In this document: positions 37,486 to 47,100 of the stretch, piece by piece
Numbering within the stretch: position 1 is the stretch's first letter
Layout: every line of letters begins with the position of its first letter
Assembly (NCBI RefSeq): GCF_001902295.1
Contig: NZ_CP018335.1
Location: 2,728,001 to 2,792,000, forward strand
DNA length: 64,000 nt
Reading direction: 5' to 3'
From: Clostridium kluyveri
Lineage (GTDB): Bacteria; Bacillota; Clostridia; Clostridiales; Clostridiaceae
Notes under the pieces: model-generated
Databases searched by the model: none
What the model was told of the DNA's origin: nothing
What the model saw: the letters and a program-made list of their open reading frames with translations, nothing else
Translations under genes and position numbers: made by a program

Positions 37486-38179
37486 TACTAAACACCTCTC
37501 TGTATATCTCATCTATGGACATTTTTCTTTCAGCTCTAAGCTCTTCTGCATTACCTGACAGTATTATTTTCCCCTCAGATATAAAGGCTACATCATCAAA
37601 CAATCTTTCAATATCACTTACAAGGTGAGTAGTTATAACTATGGAACTATTTTCCGTATAATTTTCAAGTATTGCATCCAATATTTTTTCTCTGGTTACA
37701 GGATCCACTCCTCCTAATGGTTCATCTAATACATAGAGTTTAGCTTTTCTAGAAAGCACCAGTGTAAGATAAAATTTTTCACACATACCTCTAGATAAAG
37801 TCTTAACTTTACTATCCTCTTCCAGGTTCATGAATTTTAAAAGTTCTAGAGCCCTATTTTTATCAAAATCATCATACATATCCTTAAAAAAATCTATGGC
37901 ATCATTTATTCTCATCCATTTGAAAATATAATCCTTATCCGGTAAATATGAAACCTCGGATTTTGTCTTTACTCCAGGTTTATTTCCATCTATAAGTATT
38001 TCCCCGGAACTCTGCTTTAATATGCCTGCTGCAATTTTTAAAAAAGTAGTTTTTCCACTTCCATTTGGTCCCAAGAGTCCTGTTATTTTACCTTCTTCAA
38101 CTTCCAGATTAAGTCCATTTAAGGCTGACTTTCTAAAATAAGATTTCTTTAAATCCTTACATTTTAAAAGTGGTTCCAT
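37478..38179 (-). CDS. ABC transporter ATPase (YtrB-like)
   Basis: This 233-residue ATPase has Walker A GPNGSGKTTFLK (about 37-48), signature-like TLSRGMCEKFYL (in place of LSGGQ; the SRGM form is common in this subfamily), Walker B LYVLDEPLGGVDP and H-loop ITTHL. It starts 2 nt after the GntR gene and overlaps the permease gene by 8 nt, so all three are one operon. Confidence 0.95.
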   Translation of the reverse strand: MEPLLKCKDLKKSYFRKSALNGLNLEVEEGKITGLLGPNGSGKTTFLKIAAGILKQSSGEILIDGNKPGVKTKSEVSYLPDKDYIFKWMRINDAIDFFKDMYDDFDKNRALELLKFMNLEEDSKVKTLSRGMCEKFYLTLVLSRKAKLYVLDEPLGGVDPVTREKILDAILENYTENSSIVITTHLVSDIERLFDDVAFISEGKIILSGNAEELRAERKMSIDEIYREVFSNV

Positions 38180-38181
38180 TT

Positions 38182-38547
38182 TTACACCTCCTGCACTTTT
38201 TCTTCTACAATTTTAATTATTTCATCAGAAGAAAACCCTAGTTCCTTCATTCCTTTTATAAAATTATATATAATATCTCTTGCCATTTCCCCTTTTAACT
38301 TTTCTATCATAGATACATCCTCCCTTAAAAAAGTACCCATTCCTCTTTGTTTATATGCAATATTCTCTCTCTCTAATTCCAAATAAGTTCTCTGAATGGT
38401 ATTTGGATTAACCTTTAAAGAAGCAGATAATTCCCTTACAGAAGGAATTTTATCCCCAGGTTTTAATTTCCCATTTATTATTTTTCTCTTTATAATGTTC
38501 ATTATTTGAATATATATTGGTGTATTAGGTTCAAATTCATCATTCAT
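38182..38547 (-). CDS. GntR-family regulator, YtrA type
   Basis: This 121-residue regulator has an N-terminal winged helix (about 10-75: PIYIQIMNIIKRKIINGKLKPG, quoted as PIYIQIMN and GDKIPSVREL, then VNPNTIQRTYLELE) and a short helical C-terminus of about 45 residues, the YtrA subfamily layout. It has no ligand-binding domain of FadR or HutC size. It heads an operon with an ABC ATPase and permease. An inverted repeat over its own -10 is the probable autoregulatory operator. Confidence 0.94.
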   Translation of the reverse strand: MNDEFEPNTPIYIQIMNIIKRKIINGKLKPGDKIPSVRELSASLKVNPNTIQRTYLELERENIAYKQRGMGTFLREDVSMIEKLKGEMARDIIYNFIKGMKELGFSSDEIIKIVEEKVQEV

Positions 38548-38567
38548 TTTATCACCTCCGCATATAA

Positions 38568-38593
38568 TAGTGTTCTATTATAATAATACACTA
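38568..38593. promoter_or_regulatory. Operator of the GntR/ABC operon
   Basis: The 26-bp near-palindrome TAGTGT...TATTATAATA...ACACTA has only two mismatched pairs and covers the -10 (TATTAT, 38588-38583) of the promoter whose -35 is TTGACT at 38611-38606 (17-nt spacer). Confidence 0.7.
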
Positions 38594-38611
38594 ATTCTAT
38601 CATTTAGTCAA
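38583..38611 (-). promoter_or_regulatory. Promoter of the GntR/ABC operon
   Basis: TTGACT, 17 nt, TATTAT on the minus strand, 36 nt upstream of the GntR start codon. The -35 region is duplicated at 40340-40365. Confidence 0.65.
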
Positions 38612-38659
38612 TATTTTTAAATACCAAAAGTTTAAGTAAGAAATGAATTAACCTGTATG

Positions 38660-38694
38660 GTAACAAAAATAAATGGCCACTGGTTACAATGGCC
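38660..38694 (-). terminator. Terminator of the GT39-like gene
   Basis: GGCCATTG and CAGTGGCC form an 8-bp stem with a TAAC loop, followed by ATTTATTTTTG on the minus strand, 9 nt past the gene's stop. Confidence 0.75.
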
Positions 38695-38703
38695 GTAATA
38701 TAT

Positions 38704-39957
38704 TCATGTATTCTTTGTTACGAAGATACCATTTTTAAATATTTTCTCAACTGAAAAAGAAAAAAAGTAAATGATTATAAATATAAAGGGGAAGGCATAA
38801 CGACCTTGACCTTCCGTAATAAAATATACAGAAGTGAACATATAAAAGCAAATCAAGCTATAAAGATCGTAAGAATTAATATTTTCTTTTTTTAATAAGT
38901 TAACAATTACTTTTTTGCTGTATATAATTATATATATAATTGCTATTGTAAATAATATTGCTTTTGTCAAAAATGCATAGACAATTAATAATATTTCAAT
39001 ATATCTATTCAAATTTGCTCCATTTAAACTAAAAAGTACATCGTCAGCAATAAAATATGTATTAAATAATCTTTTAAATCCAAGTTCTACAAATTGTAAT
39101 GGATGATTGATTATCCAGTTTTTAGCTGATGTAGTTAAAATTTTATTTTTTTGCGTCATATTAGCTTCAATATATTCTTTTTTTAACACAACTGAATTTT
39201 CTACTTTTTCAGCAGACATCCATCTACCATATTTATTTTGTGAATTATTATTTATGTAAAGTACAATGCCTCCATTATTTGAAATAAAAGTAAGCTGACC
39301 TATAAATTTCGTATTTCTATATATCCATGGTGAAATACAAATAATACTGATTAGTAATATTATAGTGGTATGTTTTAATACGTGTACAATACTATACTTT
39401 AGAAACAACTCTACTATAAAAATAACTAAAAAGAAAATAATAAAAAAAGGCTTTATCATAGCGTTAATAGCTACAAGTATTCCAATTAAAACATATTTTA
39501 ATTTAGTATTACTATAATATATCAATGTTATTGTAAGCAATATGGTAGTAAATAATATTTCAGTTGCTATTATACTAGTATAAAAAATATTATTAGGGAA
39601 GAAAACAAATACCGTATAAATAACTTTTCGTCTAATTTCGCTTAAATTTATTTTATTCAATATTTTGTAAATTAATATATAATTTATAAGTGTTAAAGTT
39701 ACATTGAAAATTTTAGCTACTGTTAAATTAATTCCAAAAATTGAATATATAAATCCTAGAATAATTGAATATCCAACACTTGTATATGTATCTCCCCATT
39801 CACCACCCTCAGCGATTTGTTGTGCAAGTTTATTGTAGTAATGAAAATCAGAAAATGGTTGTGTATTAACTGTTATGATCCAAATAATGCAAATTAACAA
39901 TCCCAATATTGCTATTGTATTATAATAATTTTTTCTAAGACCATTCATTGGTATCAC
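38704..39957 (-). CDS. Polytopic glycosyltransferase, GT39/ArnT-like
   Basis: This 417-residue membrane protein has about ten hydrophobic segments. Near the N-terminus an extracellular loop carries NTQPFSDFHYYNKLAQQIAEGG with the acidic residue of SDFHYY, then GYSIILGFIYSIFG; this resembles the first catalytic loop of GT39/PMT/ArnT-type enzymes that use polyprenyl-phosphate sugars. Start ATG at 39957 follows AGGAGTG. It is next to an IS3 remnant and between two copies of a promoter-like direct repeat, so it may have been acquired or moved. The sugar and acceptor are unknown, and a non-enzymatic role cannot be excluded. Confidence 0.75.
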   Translation of the reverse strand: MIPMNGLRKNYYNTIAILGLLICIIWIITVNTQPFSDFHYYNKLAQQIAEGGEWGDTYTSVGYSIILGFIYSIFGINLTVAKIFNVTLTLINYILIYKILNKINLSEIRRKVIYTVFVFFPNNIFYTSIIATEILFTTILLTITLIYYSNTKLKYVLIGILVAINAMIKPFFIIFFLVIFIVELFLKYSIVHVLKHTTIILLISIICISPWIYRNTKFIGQLTFISNNGGIVLYINNNSQNKYGRWMSAEKVENSVVLKKEYIEANMTQKNKILTTSAKNWIINHPLQFVELGFKRLFNTYFIADDVLFSLNGANLNRYIEILLIVYAFLTKAILFTIAIIYIIIYSKKVIVNLLKKENINSYDLYSLICFYMFTSVYFITEGQGRYAFPFIFIIIYFFSFSVEKIFKNGIFVTKNT

Positions 39958-39977
39958 TCCTGTAATTTTATAATTAT

Positions 39978-40134
39978 TCAGGTTCTATAAGTTCTAGATA
40001 TGGTTAAGCCTTCTTTGGCACCTGTTCTTCCAACTGTTTGATTTAGAGCTGCCGATATAAGTTCAGTTCTCATATGGTTGTCCATGGCCCAACCTACAAG
40101 CCTGCGGCCATATAAATTCATTACACCAGCTAAT
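39978..40134 (-). pseudogene. IS3-family transposase (OrfB) remnant
   Basis: The minus strand encodes LAGVMNLYGRRLVGWAMDN, then HMRTELISAALNQTVG, which match the integrase core of IS3-family OrfB. The frame stops at 39978-39980, just before the expected HSDRG motif, and nothing upstream restores the N-terminus. It is a fragment of about 50 codons, not functional. Confidence 0.85.
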
Positions 40135-40274
40135 ATTGTTCATTCATCCATATCATTCCTTTCACTTTTAGTATAGCACGAGTTTACCGTGTCTATCAAA
40201 GTGGGTAAGAGACAACATTTACCAGAGATAGACTTGAATATGTTGAAAATCAGATGGCTGCGAATGAATAATTC

Positions 40275-40304
40275 ACCCGAAACTTTTTAAAGTTCCGGGT
40301 TTTT
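40275..40304 (+). terminator. Hairpin with T-tail near IS remnant
   Basis: ACCCGAAACTTT and AAAGTTCCGGGT form a 12-bp stem with one mismatch and a TTTTT tail on the plus strand. No intact plus-strand gene precedes it, so it is probably left from a lost gene or element. Confidence 0.6.
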
Positions 40305-40339
40305 AAATAATTTGAAAAGCACTCTATAGTAACACATCC

Positions 40340-40365
40340 ATTCTATAATTTAGTCAATATTTTTA
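40340..40365. repeat. Direct repeat of the GntR promoter -35 region
   Basis: These 26 bases match 38594-38619 at 25 positions (shared core TTTAGTCAATATTTTTA) and include TTGACT on the minus strand. The two copies flank the GT39-like gene and the IS3 remnant. Confidence 0.8.
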
Positions 40366-40440
40366 TAGACTAAAGAATGACTATGGTTTAAACCATAATC
40401 ATTTAAAATGCGTAATTAAATTTATTTAGCATATACAAAC

Positions 40441-40893
40441 TTATATAAATAGAATACTATCGTTTACCATATATGAAATAGCTCCTTTTTTATGTCCCGG
40501 AAATACAATAGCTTTTATTTTTATATTTCCTATATTTAATACATCTCCATCCTGTACTTTTAAATATTTTGTTTTGTTCTTCTTCTTTTTATTGAATTCC
40601 ATATGTTTTAATTTTTCATCAAATACTTTTGAGGGTATGTAAATATTTGAATTTTTAAATAATTTAATACCTCCCATGTTATAGAAATGGGGATAAGTTA
40701 TAAATACATTAGAAATAGATTCAGGTTTAATGTTTATTTTACCTAATTCCCTATTTACAACACAGGGAATAAAACCCGAATTAAAACATACAGCAGCTCC
40801 ATAATTGGAATAAATAAAAAAGTTAGAAACAAGTGTTCTCACTACATATATATTACCTGATATCTTACGAGTCTTACCTAATTTAAATACCAT
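40441..40893 (-). pseudogene. Degenerate, truncated metallo-beta-lactamase-fold protein
   Basis: The 150-residue frame resembles the first half of MBL-fold hydrolases: NIYVVRTLVSNFFIY, CFNSGF, VFITYPHFYNMGGIKLFKN, then GDVLNIGNIKIKAIVFPGHKKGAISYMV. The metal motif normally written TH(S/F)HxDHxGG reads TYPHFYNMGG: two of the ligands are lost. The protein also ends at SILFI, where the family has LFTGD and about 60 more residues. Both changes argue for a decaying or non-catalytic gene. It has an ATG at 40893 and a plausible GGGGAGAAA site. An active function is unlikely, though a non-enzymatic relic cannot be excluded. Confidence 0.7.
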
Positions 40894-41029
40894 ATGTTTT
40901 CTCCCCTATTTATATCCTTCGTTATTCATGGTAAAATATTTTTTCTAATTGTATCATATCCCATTTCTATTAATTTATACACCCTTACTATCAATTTACA
41001 GTTCACAATTATAGCTTGATTTTAGTTAT

Positions 41030-42127
41030 TTAATAATTCACGTGTATCAGCCAAAATTTTATATTTTTATCACTCCATCCAAGATCCCAAGGTACTTTAT
41101 TTCTGTCTGTATTATGACAGCTTACCAGAGAATATCCTCTGCAGTCTGCACCTGTCACCATTGATATATGAGTAATATCTCCTTTTTTTTCATATGCTAC
41201 AAAATCTCCTGGAAGAAGCTTGTAAGAAGCCTTGTAAACTTTCTCATAGCTGCCATGGGCAATAACTGAAGCTCTTCCACTGTATATCATATAATCTTTA
41301 AATCCATCTGCATTCAGCCAGGCGCTAGTAGCTCCTGAATTATCATAATTCCAGGAATGATTTTTTCTGAATTTCCCTCCTTCATGTAATATTTGGGATG
41401 CAAAATTAGCACAATCTCCCCCCTGAGAATTATAATTTCTATATTTTTTATTATATACATAACCATGTTTTTTTTCTGTAGCTATGCCGCAGTATTTATC
41501 TGCATATTCCACTGCAGATTTTCTTCTATCTCCTATATTTGAAAGCTCTCTTTCATTTTGAGACAGTATATATTGTTTTATGGAATCAACTTTTAAGTTA
41601 TCTAAATTAAGAGAATCTGCAAAAGGATCTTTATACCACTCCTTAGTTATTATCCATCTATTGTCCTTTTTGGCCACATTTAATACATGGGAGGTTCCTA
41701 TTCTACATCTATTTATAATTTCAGGACAATTTTCATATACATATTTATATTCTGTTGAACATATCAAATTTACAGAAAACTTGTCATCTTTTCTCCTAAT
41801 TCTTTTTATTACTATGTCAGGAGTAATATCTGTAAACCTCACCCCCTGCTTTTCTTCCCAATTTTCAAGATATTTTTTCTTGGTCTCTTCATGTTCATAA
41901 GCCCAGGTGCCATATTTTGTGTTTTTGTCATAGCTAACTTCTATTAATTTTAAATCTCCATTTAATATGGCCTTATTTCTATTTCGAAATATTTCCTGTA
42001 TGGAATTTGATATTTCTTCTTTAATGAGAGTTTCCTCTTCCTGTGCTTTTATATAAGGCGATATGCAAAATATAAATAGAATTATTACAATAAACTGTAT
42101 AAAATGTTTCTTTAGAAAAAATTTCAT
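41030..42127 (-). CDS. Secreted protein with C-terminal amidase-like domain
   Basis: This 365-residue protein starts with ATG at 42127 (GAGGAG upstream; an ATG at 42142 has none). A signal peptide (MKFFLKKHFIQFIVIILFIF) precedes an N-terminal alpha/beta region (about 30-190). The C-terminal domain (about 205-365) matches the putative amidase family (Amidase_6): NYNSQGGDCANFASQIL carries the catalytic Cys, THISMVTGAD the His, and VSCHNTDRNKVPW follows. Family knowledge: this papain-like fold is common in secreted clostridial and Bacillus proteins and probably cleaves cell-wall or other amide bonds; the substrate is not established. It follows a D,D-carboxypeptidase-like gene on the same strand. 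Confidence 0.85.
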   Translation of the reverse strand: MKFFLKKHFIQFIVIILFIFCISPYIKAQEEETLIKEEISNSIQEIFRNRNKAILNGDLKLIEVSYDKNTKYGTWAYEHEETKKKYLENWEEKQGVRFTDITPDIVIKRIRRKDDKFSVNLICSTEYKYVYENCPEIINRCRIGTSHVLNVAKKDNRWIITKEWYKDPFADSLNLDNLKVDSIKQYILSQNERELSNIGDRRKSAVEYADKYCGIATEKKHGYVYNKKYRNYNSQGGDCANFASQILHEGGKFRKNHSWNYDNSGATSAWLNADGFKDYMIYSGRASVIAHGSYEKVYKASYKLLPGDFVAYEKKGDITHISMVTGADCRGYSLVSCHNTDRNKVPWDLGWSDKNIKFWLIHVNY

Positions 42128-42246
42128 AGTTGTACTCCTCATATAATTATAATTTAACAGTTATCAGAGTTCATATAATTTTACAATTATTATTCCCATT
42201 AAAAATAATAATCACTCTGTAAATTTCAGGTGTTAAATATGTTAAT

Positions 42247-43143
42247 TTATAGCTTTTCATCTATTTTTTTTATACAGTTTTTCACCATTTCGTCTTCACA
42301 GGGTACATTTCCATACCAGAGCTTATCATTTTTATTCTCGTGTTTAAAATATTTAGTTTTTAAGATTATTTCCGGTCTATACTCAAAATGCAAAATATCA
42401 AAGTGGCTCCACTTTCCTCCCCAGACAAAATTATTTTTTTCAAATATTTCTACGATTTCTTTAGGATATTCTTTTAGTCTGTTATCTCCCTCTTCCTTAG
42501 ATACCCACTTCCAATAATCTCTTCTATCTCTGGCAAGATCTATAGCTATTCCAAAAGCATGAGGACTTAATAAACTAGTTCCAGAAATACACCTATAATT
42601 AAATGTGCCACTGCCTGGAAATAAGCATCTTGAAATATCTGCTCTTTTTTGTGACAGCGGAATAAGTTCTTTCATAACATTGTCCAGGGATTCTGAAGCA
42701 TCATTGTTTCCATTAAATTGAAAACTACCATATCCCAGGTTAACTCTTTTCAAATTAGCTTCCACAGAACTTTTACTGAATCCATATGCTTCCTTCAATA
42801 GTGAATAAACTCTAAATCTCCCCGGATCCATATCCTTATCCATAACTTTATTTATGAAATCCTCTGGATAGGGCTGTTCCATCATATCCTGTAGATCTGT
42901 GTTATTCAACTTTTCTTCAAAACTCTTTTTCTTCTTATCATCATATAAAACTTTTTTGCCGGATTTAGTAATTAAATATACATTTTCATTACTGTCTTTT
43001 TCTATATCAACTATATAATCCTTATATGCCATCATAAGACATAAAATATCCTGTTTCATTGTAATATCATAATTACTTGACAGAGCTTTTACAGGACTTG
43101 ACCACAGACAGCTGAATATTATGATTAAAATCATTTTTTTCAT
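42247..43143 (-). CDS. M15-family peptidase (VanY/D-alanyl-D-alanine carboxypeptidase-like)
   Basis: This 298-residue secreted protein has a signal peptide (MKKMILIIIFSCLWSSPVKA). The catalytic domain (about 165-290) has the zinc-peptidase motifs SPHAFGIAIDLARD and WSHFDILHFEYRPE, giving the His/Asp/His metal ligands and catalytic Glu region of peptidase M15. Family knowledge: M15 enzymes trim D-Ala-D-Ala or L-Ala-D-Glu bonds in peptidoglycan. Start ATG at 43143 with GGAGGAC. It precedes the amidase-like gene by about 120 nt; the two may act together on the wall. Confidence 0.88.
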   Translation of the reverse strand: MKKMILIIIFSCLWSSPVKALSSNYDITMKQDILCLMMAYKDYIVDIEKDSNENVYLITKSGKKVLYDDKKKKSFEEKLNNTDLQDMMEQPYPEDFINKVMDKDMDPGRFRVYSLLKEAYGFSKSSVEANLKRVNLGYGSFQFNGNNDASESLDNVMKELIPLSQKRADISRCLFPGSGTFNYRCISGTSLLSPHAFGIAIDLARDRRDYWKWVSKEEGDNRLKEYPKEIVEIFEKNNFVWGGKWSHFDILHFEYRPEIILKTKYFKHENKNDKLWYGNVPCEDEMVKNCIKKIDEKL

Positions 43144-43245
43144 AAAATATGTCCTCCAATCTTTGAAATATATAGATTTATATTGTACACTCTATATTAA
43201 GCTTATACATTGGAGTTATTACCGAATTTAGCTTATATAAATATT

Positions 43246-43304
43246 GTAGCCAGTGGTATAGAAATTTTAACATTTTACATGCAAATTTCTATACCACTGG
43301 CTAC
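43246..43304. terminator. Long perfect stem-loop after XRE gene
   Basis: A 22-bp perfect inverted repeat (GTAGCCAGTGGTATAGAAAT... and its complement) with a 15-nt loop begins right at the XRE gene stop. It has no U-run, so it may be a processing site or remnant of an inverted-repeat element rather than a standard terminator. Confidence 0.5.
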
Positions 43305-43697
43305 CTATCTAATATAAGGTAAAATAAGTTTCACCATGCTTTCAATTAAATTTAACTCTTTAGGAGAGCATGTCTCCAGTAACTTATGTAATACACTGCT
43401 CTTTTTCTTATCAACTGCTGAATTATATTCTTTAAATTCCTCTTTTATAATATTTTCATTATTTTTACATTTATCCTTTCCATATATCAAATAATCTGTT
43501 GTTACACAAAGAGAATTTGCTATTTTAACTAGTGCCGTAAGGCTCATTTGTCGTTCCCCTCTCTCCAGTTGTCCAATATAAAGTGCGGAAAGATCCACAA
43601 TTTCAGCAAATCTTTCTCTTGTCAAATCTAATTTTTCTCTATTTTCACGAATTCTAATCCCCATTTCCTGTTTATTGATTATATTTATCTTCTTCAT
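43305..43697 (-). CDS. XRE-family transcriptional regulator
   Basis: This 130-residue DNA-binding protein has a Cro/CI-type helix-turn-helix at about 12-66: IRENREKLDLTRERFAEIV, LYIGQLERGERQMSL and ANSLCVTTDYLIYG. A short helical C-terminus of about 55 residues follows, which may dimerise. Start ATG at 43697. Target genes are unknown; the two secreted wall enzymes downstream are on the same strand but separated by the long hairpin. Confidence 0.93.
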   Translation of the reverse strand: MKKINIINKQEMGIRIRENREKLDLTRERFAEIVDLSALYIGQLERGERQMSLTALVKIANSLCVTTDYLIYGKDKCKNNENIIKEEFKEYNSAVDKKKSSVLHKLLETCSPKELNLIESMVKLILPYIR

Positions 43698-43928
43698 TTG
43701 TCTTCACTCCTGTCTAAACCTCTTAAGATAACTTTATACATAACCATTAATTAGATAAATAAGCTTACTGTAAACAAATATTATTTGCATTTAGCATATT
43801 TATTGTGTAAAATTAATTATGTAATTAATCTGCAAACTTAAATTTTAGAATAAGATACAATTATATGTAAATTAGAGAGAAGCTATCTGCTATTTCAAAT
43901 TTTAAACTATACATTTGGAGTGTTAAAT

Positions 43929-44090
43929 TTGTCAAAAAAAGATATTTATAAACTAAGAAAAAAATTGAATTTATTAATTCGTGAAAGAGATAATTTAGAT
44001 CGAGAAATTTTAGAAGTAAATAATAAACTGGACAAAATTATAGGAGAGCTTATGCATGAAAATATAAAAAGTACTCTGGATACAGAATAA
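43929..44090 (+). CDS. Spo0E-like aspartyl-phosphatase
   Basis: This short plus-strand frame of 53 residues starts with TTG at 43929, 8 nt after TTGGAG, and ends at TAA. The sequence shows the Spo0E pattern: YKLRKKLNLLIRE, then EILEVNNKLDKIIGEL, where the LxxxSQxLDxLI signature is conserved except that SQ is NN. Family knowledge: Spo0E proteins dephosphorylate the sporulation regulator Spo0A-P. The changed SQ pair might weaken or alter activity. A terminator follows at once. The gene lies alone between the XRE gene and carB, pointing against carB. Confidence 0.8.
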   Translation: MSKKDIYKLRKKLNLLIRERDNLDREILEVNNKLDKIIGELMHENIKSTLDTE

Positions 44091-44123
44091 CTTCTCAAAA
44101 ATCTAGTTTGTAGAATTAAAATG

Positions 44124-44163
44124 ATAAAATCGTTGATGATTTACAATTTATCAACGATTTTAT
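44124..44163. terminator. Terminator between spo0E-like gene and carB
   Basis: ATAAAATCGTTGAT and ATCAACGATTTTAT form a 14-bp stem followed by TATTTTTG on the plus strand; it can also end carB transcription from the other side. Confidence 0.85.
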
Positions 44164-44182
44164 TATTTTTGTTTATCTGTAA

Positions 44183-47100
44183 CTATATATTTATAATTTT
44201 TTTATTTAAACTTCCCTGTAGATATTCACTCATAGGTCTATATTCTATGGTTCCTCCCTTTTTATCTACCAATATGGCATCTGCATAGACGTCGGCCGTA
44301 TCTATGCAGGTAAATACCACTTTGTCATGAGCCAGGGCCGTATGCCTTAATTTAAACCCTTCTCTTGTACCATCATATCCCTGAGTAGGTATATTTATAA
44401 CTATATCTATCTTATCTTCTTTTATATAGGATATGGCATCTTCTATAGAAAGCTTACTGCACTTTATGCCTTTGGCATTTAAAAATTCAAAGGTTCCAGA
44501 AGAAGCAAGTATATTGAAATTCAAAGAATTATATTTTTTAATTACCTCTAGAGAACTGCACTTATCTCTATCATTTACACATACATATAAATTACCTTTT
44601 TCAAGGATTTCAGCTCCAGCTGCCTTAAAAGCCTTGTACATTGCCTTATCCTTATCAAAATCAACTCCTAAGACCTCTCCTGTGGATTTCATTTCCGGTC
44701 CCAAAGCTACATCTACTCCAGGTAGTTTTTTACTGGAAAATACAGGCATTTTTACAGCAAAAATATTACTGTATTTATACATGTCCTGTTTATAATTAAA
44801 TTCTTTTATTTTTTTACCCAGCATAACTTCAACAGCTATTTCCACCATAGGAACATCTGTAACTTTACTCAAAATAGGTACAGTCCTTGATGCTCTTGGA
44901 TTTACCTCTATTACATATATCTTATCTCCATCAAAAGCGTATTGAACATTTAAAAGACCTTTAACATTTAATTCTCTGGCTATACTTACCGTATACTCTT
45001 CTATTCTCTGACACACCTTTTCAGGTAAATCGGAAGCAGGATATATAGCTATGCTATCCCCTGAATGTACTCCTGTTCTCTCCACATGTTCCATTATCCC
45101 TGGGATTATTAAATCCTGTCCATCTGATATGGCATCCACTTCTATTTCCCTTCCAAGTATATATTTATCTACAAGTACAGGATGCTCTTTAGATAAATTT
45201 ACAGCCTCTTTTAAATATCTTTCTAATTCTTCAGGATTATAAACTACCTTCATAGCCCTTCCGCCTATTACATAAGATGGCCTTACAATAACTGGATACC
45301 CTATTTCAGAAACCAGTTTATAAGCTTCTTTCAAACTGGTTACGGACCCTCCTATAGGAGAATTTATATTGAGTTTTTTAAGGAGTATCCTGAATTTTTC
45401 CCTGTCCTCTGCCAGATCTATGGACTCAAAAGAAGTTCCAAGTAAATTTACTCCCCTGTCATTTAGTTTTTTAGATAAATTTAAAGCAGTTTGTCCCCCA
45501 AATTGTACTATAACCCCATCTACTTTTTCTTCATTTATTACATTCATTACATCATCTATATAAAGGGGATCAAAATACAATTTATCTGAAATATCAAAAT
45601 CCGTACTTACAGTTTCAGGATTGTTATTTATTATAATAGCTTCATATCCTGCCTTTTTTATAGCCCATACGCCATTAACACAGCAGTAGTCAAATTCTAT
45701 GCCCTGTCCTATTCTAATGGGACCGGAGCCTATTACAAGTATTTTTTTATTATCTGAAATAACATTATCATTTTCAAGATCATAGCAGGAGTAATAATAG
45801 GAAGTCTTAGCTTCAAATTCACCGCTGCAGGTATCTACCATCTTATATACCACTCTTATGCCGTTTACTTCTCTAAGCTGCTTTAAATCTTCCAGCTTCA
45901 TACCCATCAAATTACAGATGTATTCATCTGTGAATCCCATTAATTCTGCTTGATGAATGATATCTACATTTGGTACATTACTTACCAATTTATTTTCCAT
46001 ATCTATAATATTCTTTACTCCACATATAAACCATTTGTCTATTTTAGTTATTTCATAGAGTTCATCTACACTTATTCCTTTTCTAAGAGCTTCTGCCAGA
46101 GCAAAAAGTCTCTCATCATCTTCTTTTTTTAATTTATCTATTATTTCAGATAAATTCATGTCTTCAAATTTATCCAGTTTTAACCCTACTATCTTTCCTT
46201 CAAGACTTATTACTGCCTTTAAAAGAGCACTTTCAAAACTCCTGTCTATTGCCATAACTTCACCAGTAGCTTTCATCTGGGTTTTGAGAGTTCTATTGGC
46301 AGTCTTGAACTTATCAAAAGGCCACTTAGGCATTTTAACCACACAATAATCCAGTGCCGGCTCAAAAAGAGCACTGGAATTTCCTGTAACATAATTTTTT
46401 AGTTCATCTAAAGTATACCCTATAGCTATCTTAGCTGCTATCTTGGCTATAGGATATCCTGCAGCCTTTGAAGCCAGTGCACTGGATCTGCTTACCCTTG
46501 GATTCACTTCTATAACCATATATTCATTGCTGCTTGGGTTTAGTGCAAATTGAATATTGCACCCTCCTTCTATTTTCAACTTTCTTATTATCTTTATAGA
46601 AGATCTTCTAAGCATTTGATATTCCCTGTCTGTAAGCGTCTGTGACGGTGCAACTACAATACTGTCTCCTGTATGTATTCCTACAGGATCCATGTTTTCC
46701 ATATTACAAACTACCATACAATTATCTTTTTTATCTCTCATTATCTCATATTCAAGTTCTTTCCATCCAGCCAGACTTTGCTCTAACAATATCTGATTTA
46801 TAGGACTCTCCTCCAGCCCATTTTTACATATTTCCAGGTATTCCTCATAATTGTTTGCAATTCCTCCTCCAGTTCCTCCAAGAGTATACGCTGGTCTTAT
46901 TATAATAGGTAAACTAACCTTGTCTAAAAAGGATTTGCACTGCTCTAAATCTGTAGCAATAGTACTTAAAGCTATAGGTTCTTCTATTTCTTCCATTAAA
47001 TTTTTAAAACTTTCCCTGTCCTCGGCATTTTTTATTGATTCAGTTTTTATTCCAAGAAGCTCCACATTATACTTTTTTAATATACCAAGTTTGCCAAGTT

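Larger units (their letters stand above)
39958..40440. other. Gene-poor stretch with insertion-element debris
   Basis: This 483-nt stretch holds the transposase remnant, an inverted repeat GTCTATC/GATAGAC (about 40189-40249), the hairpin at 40275 and the promoter duplication at 40340. I see no intact gene in it. Confidence 0.6.
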
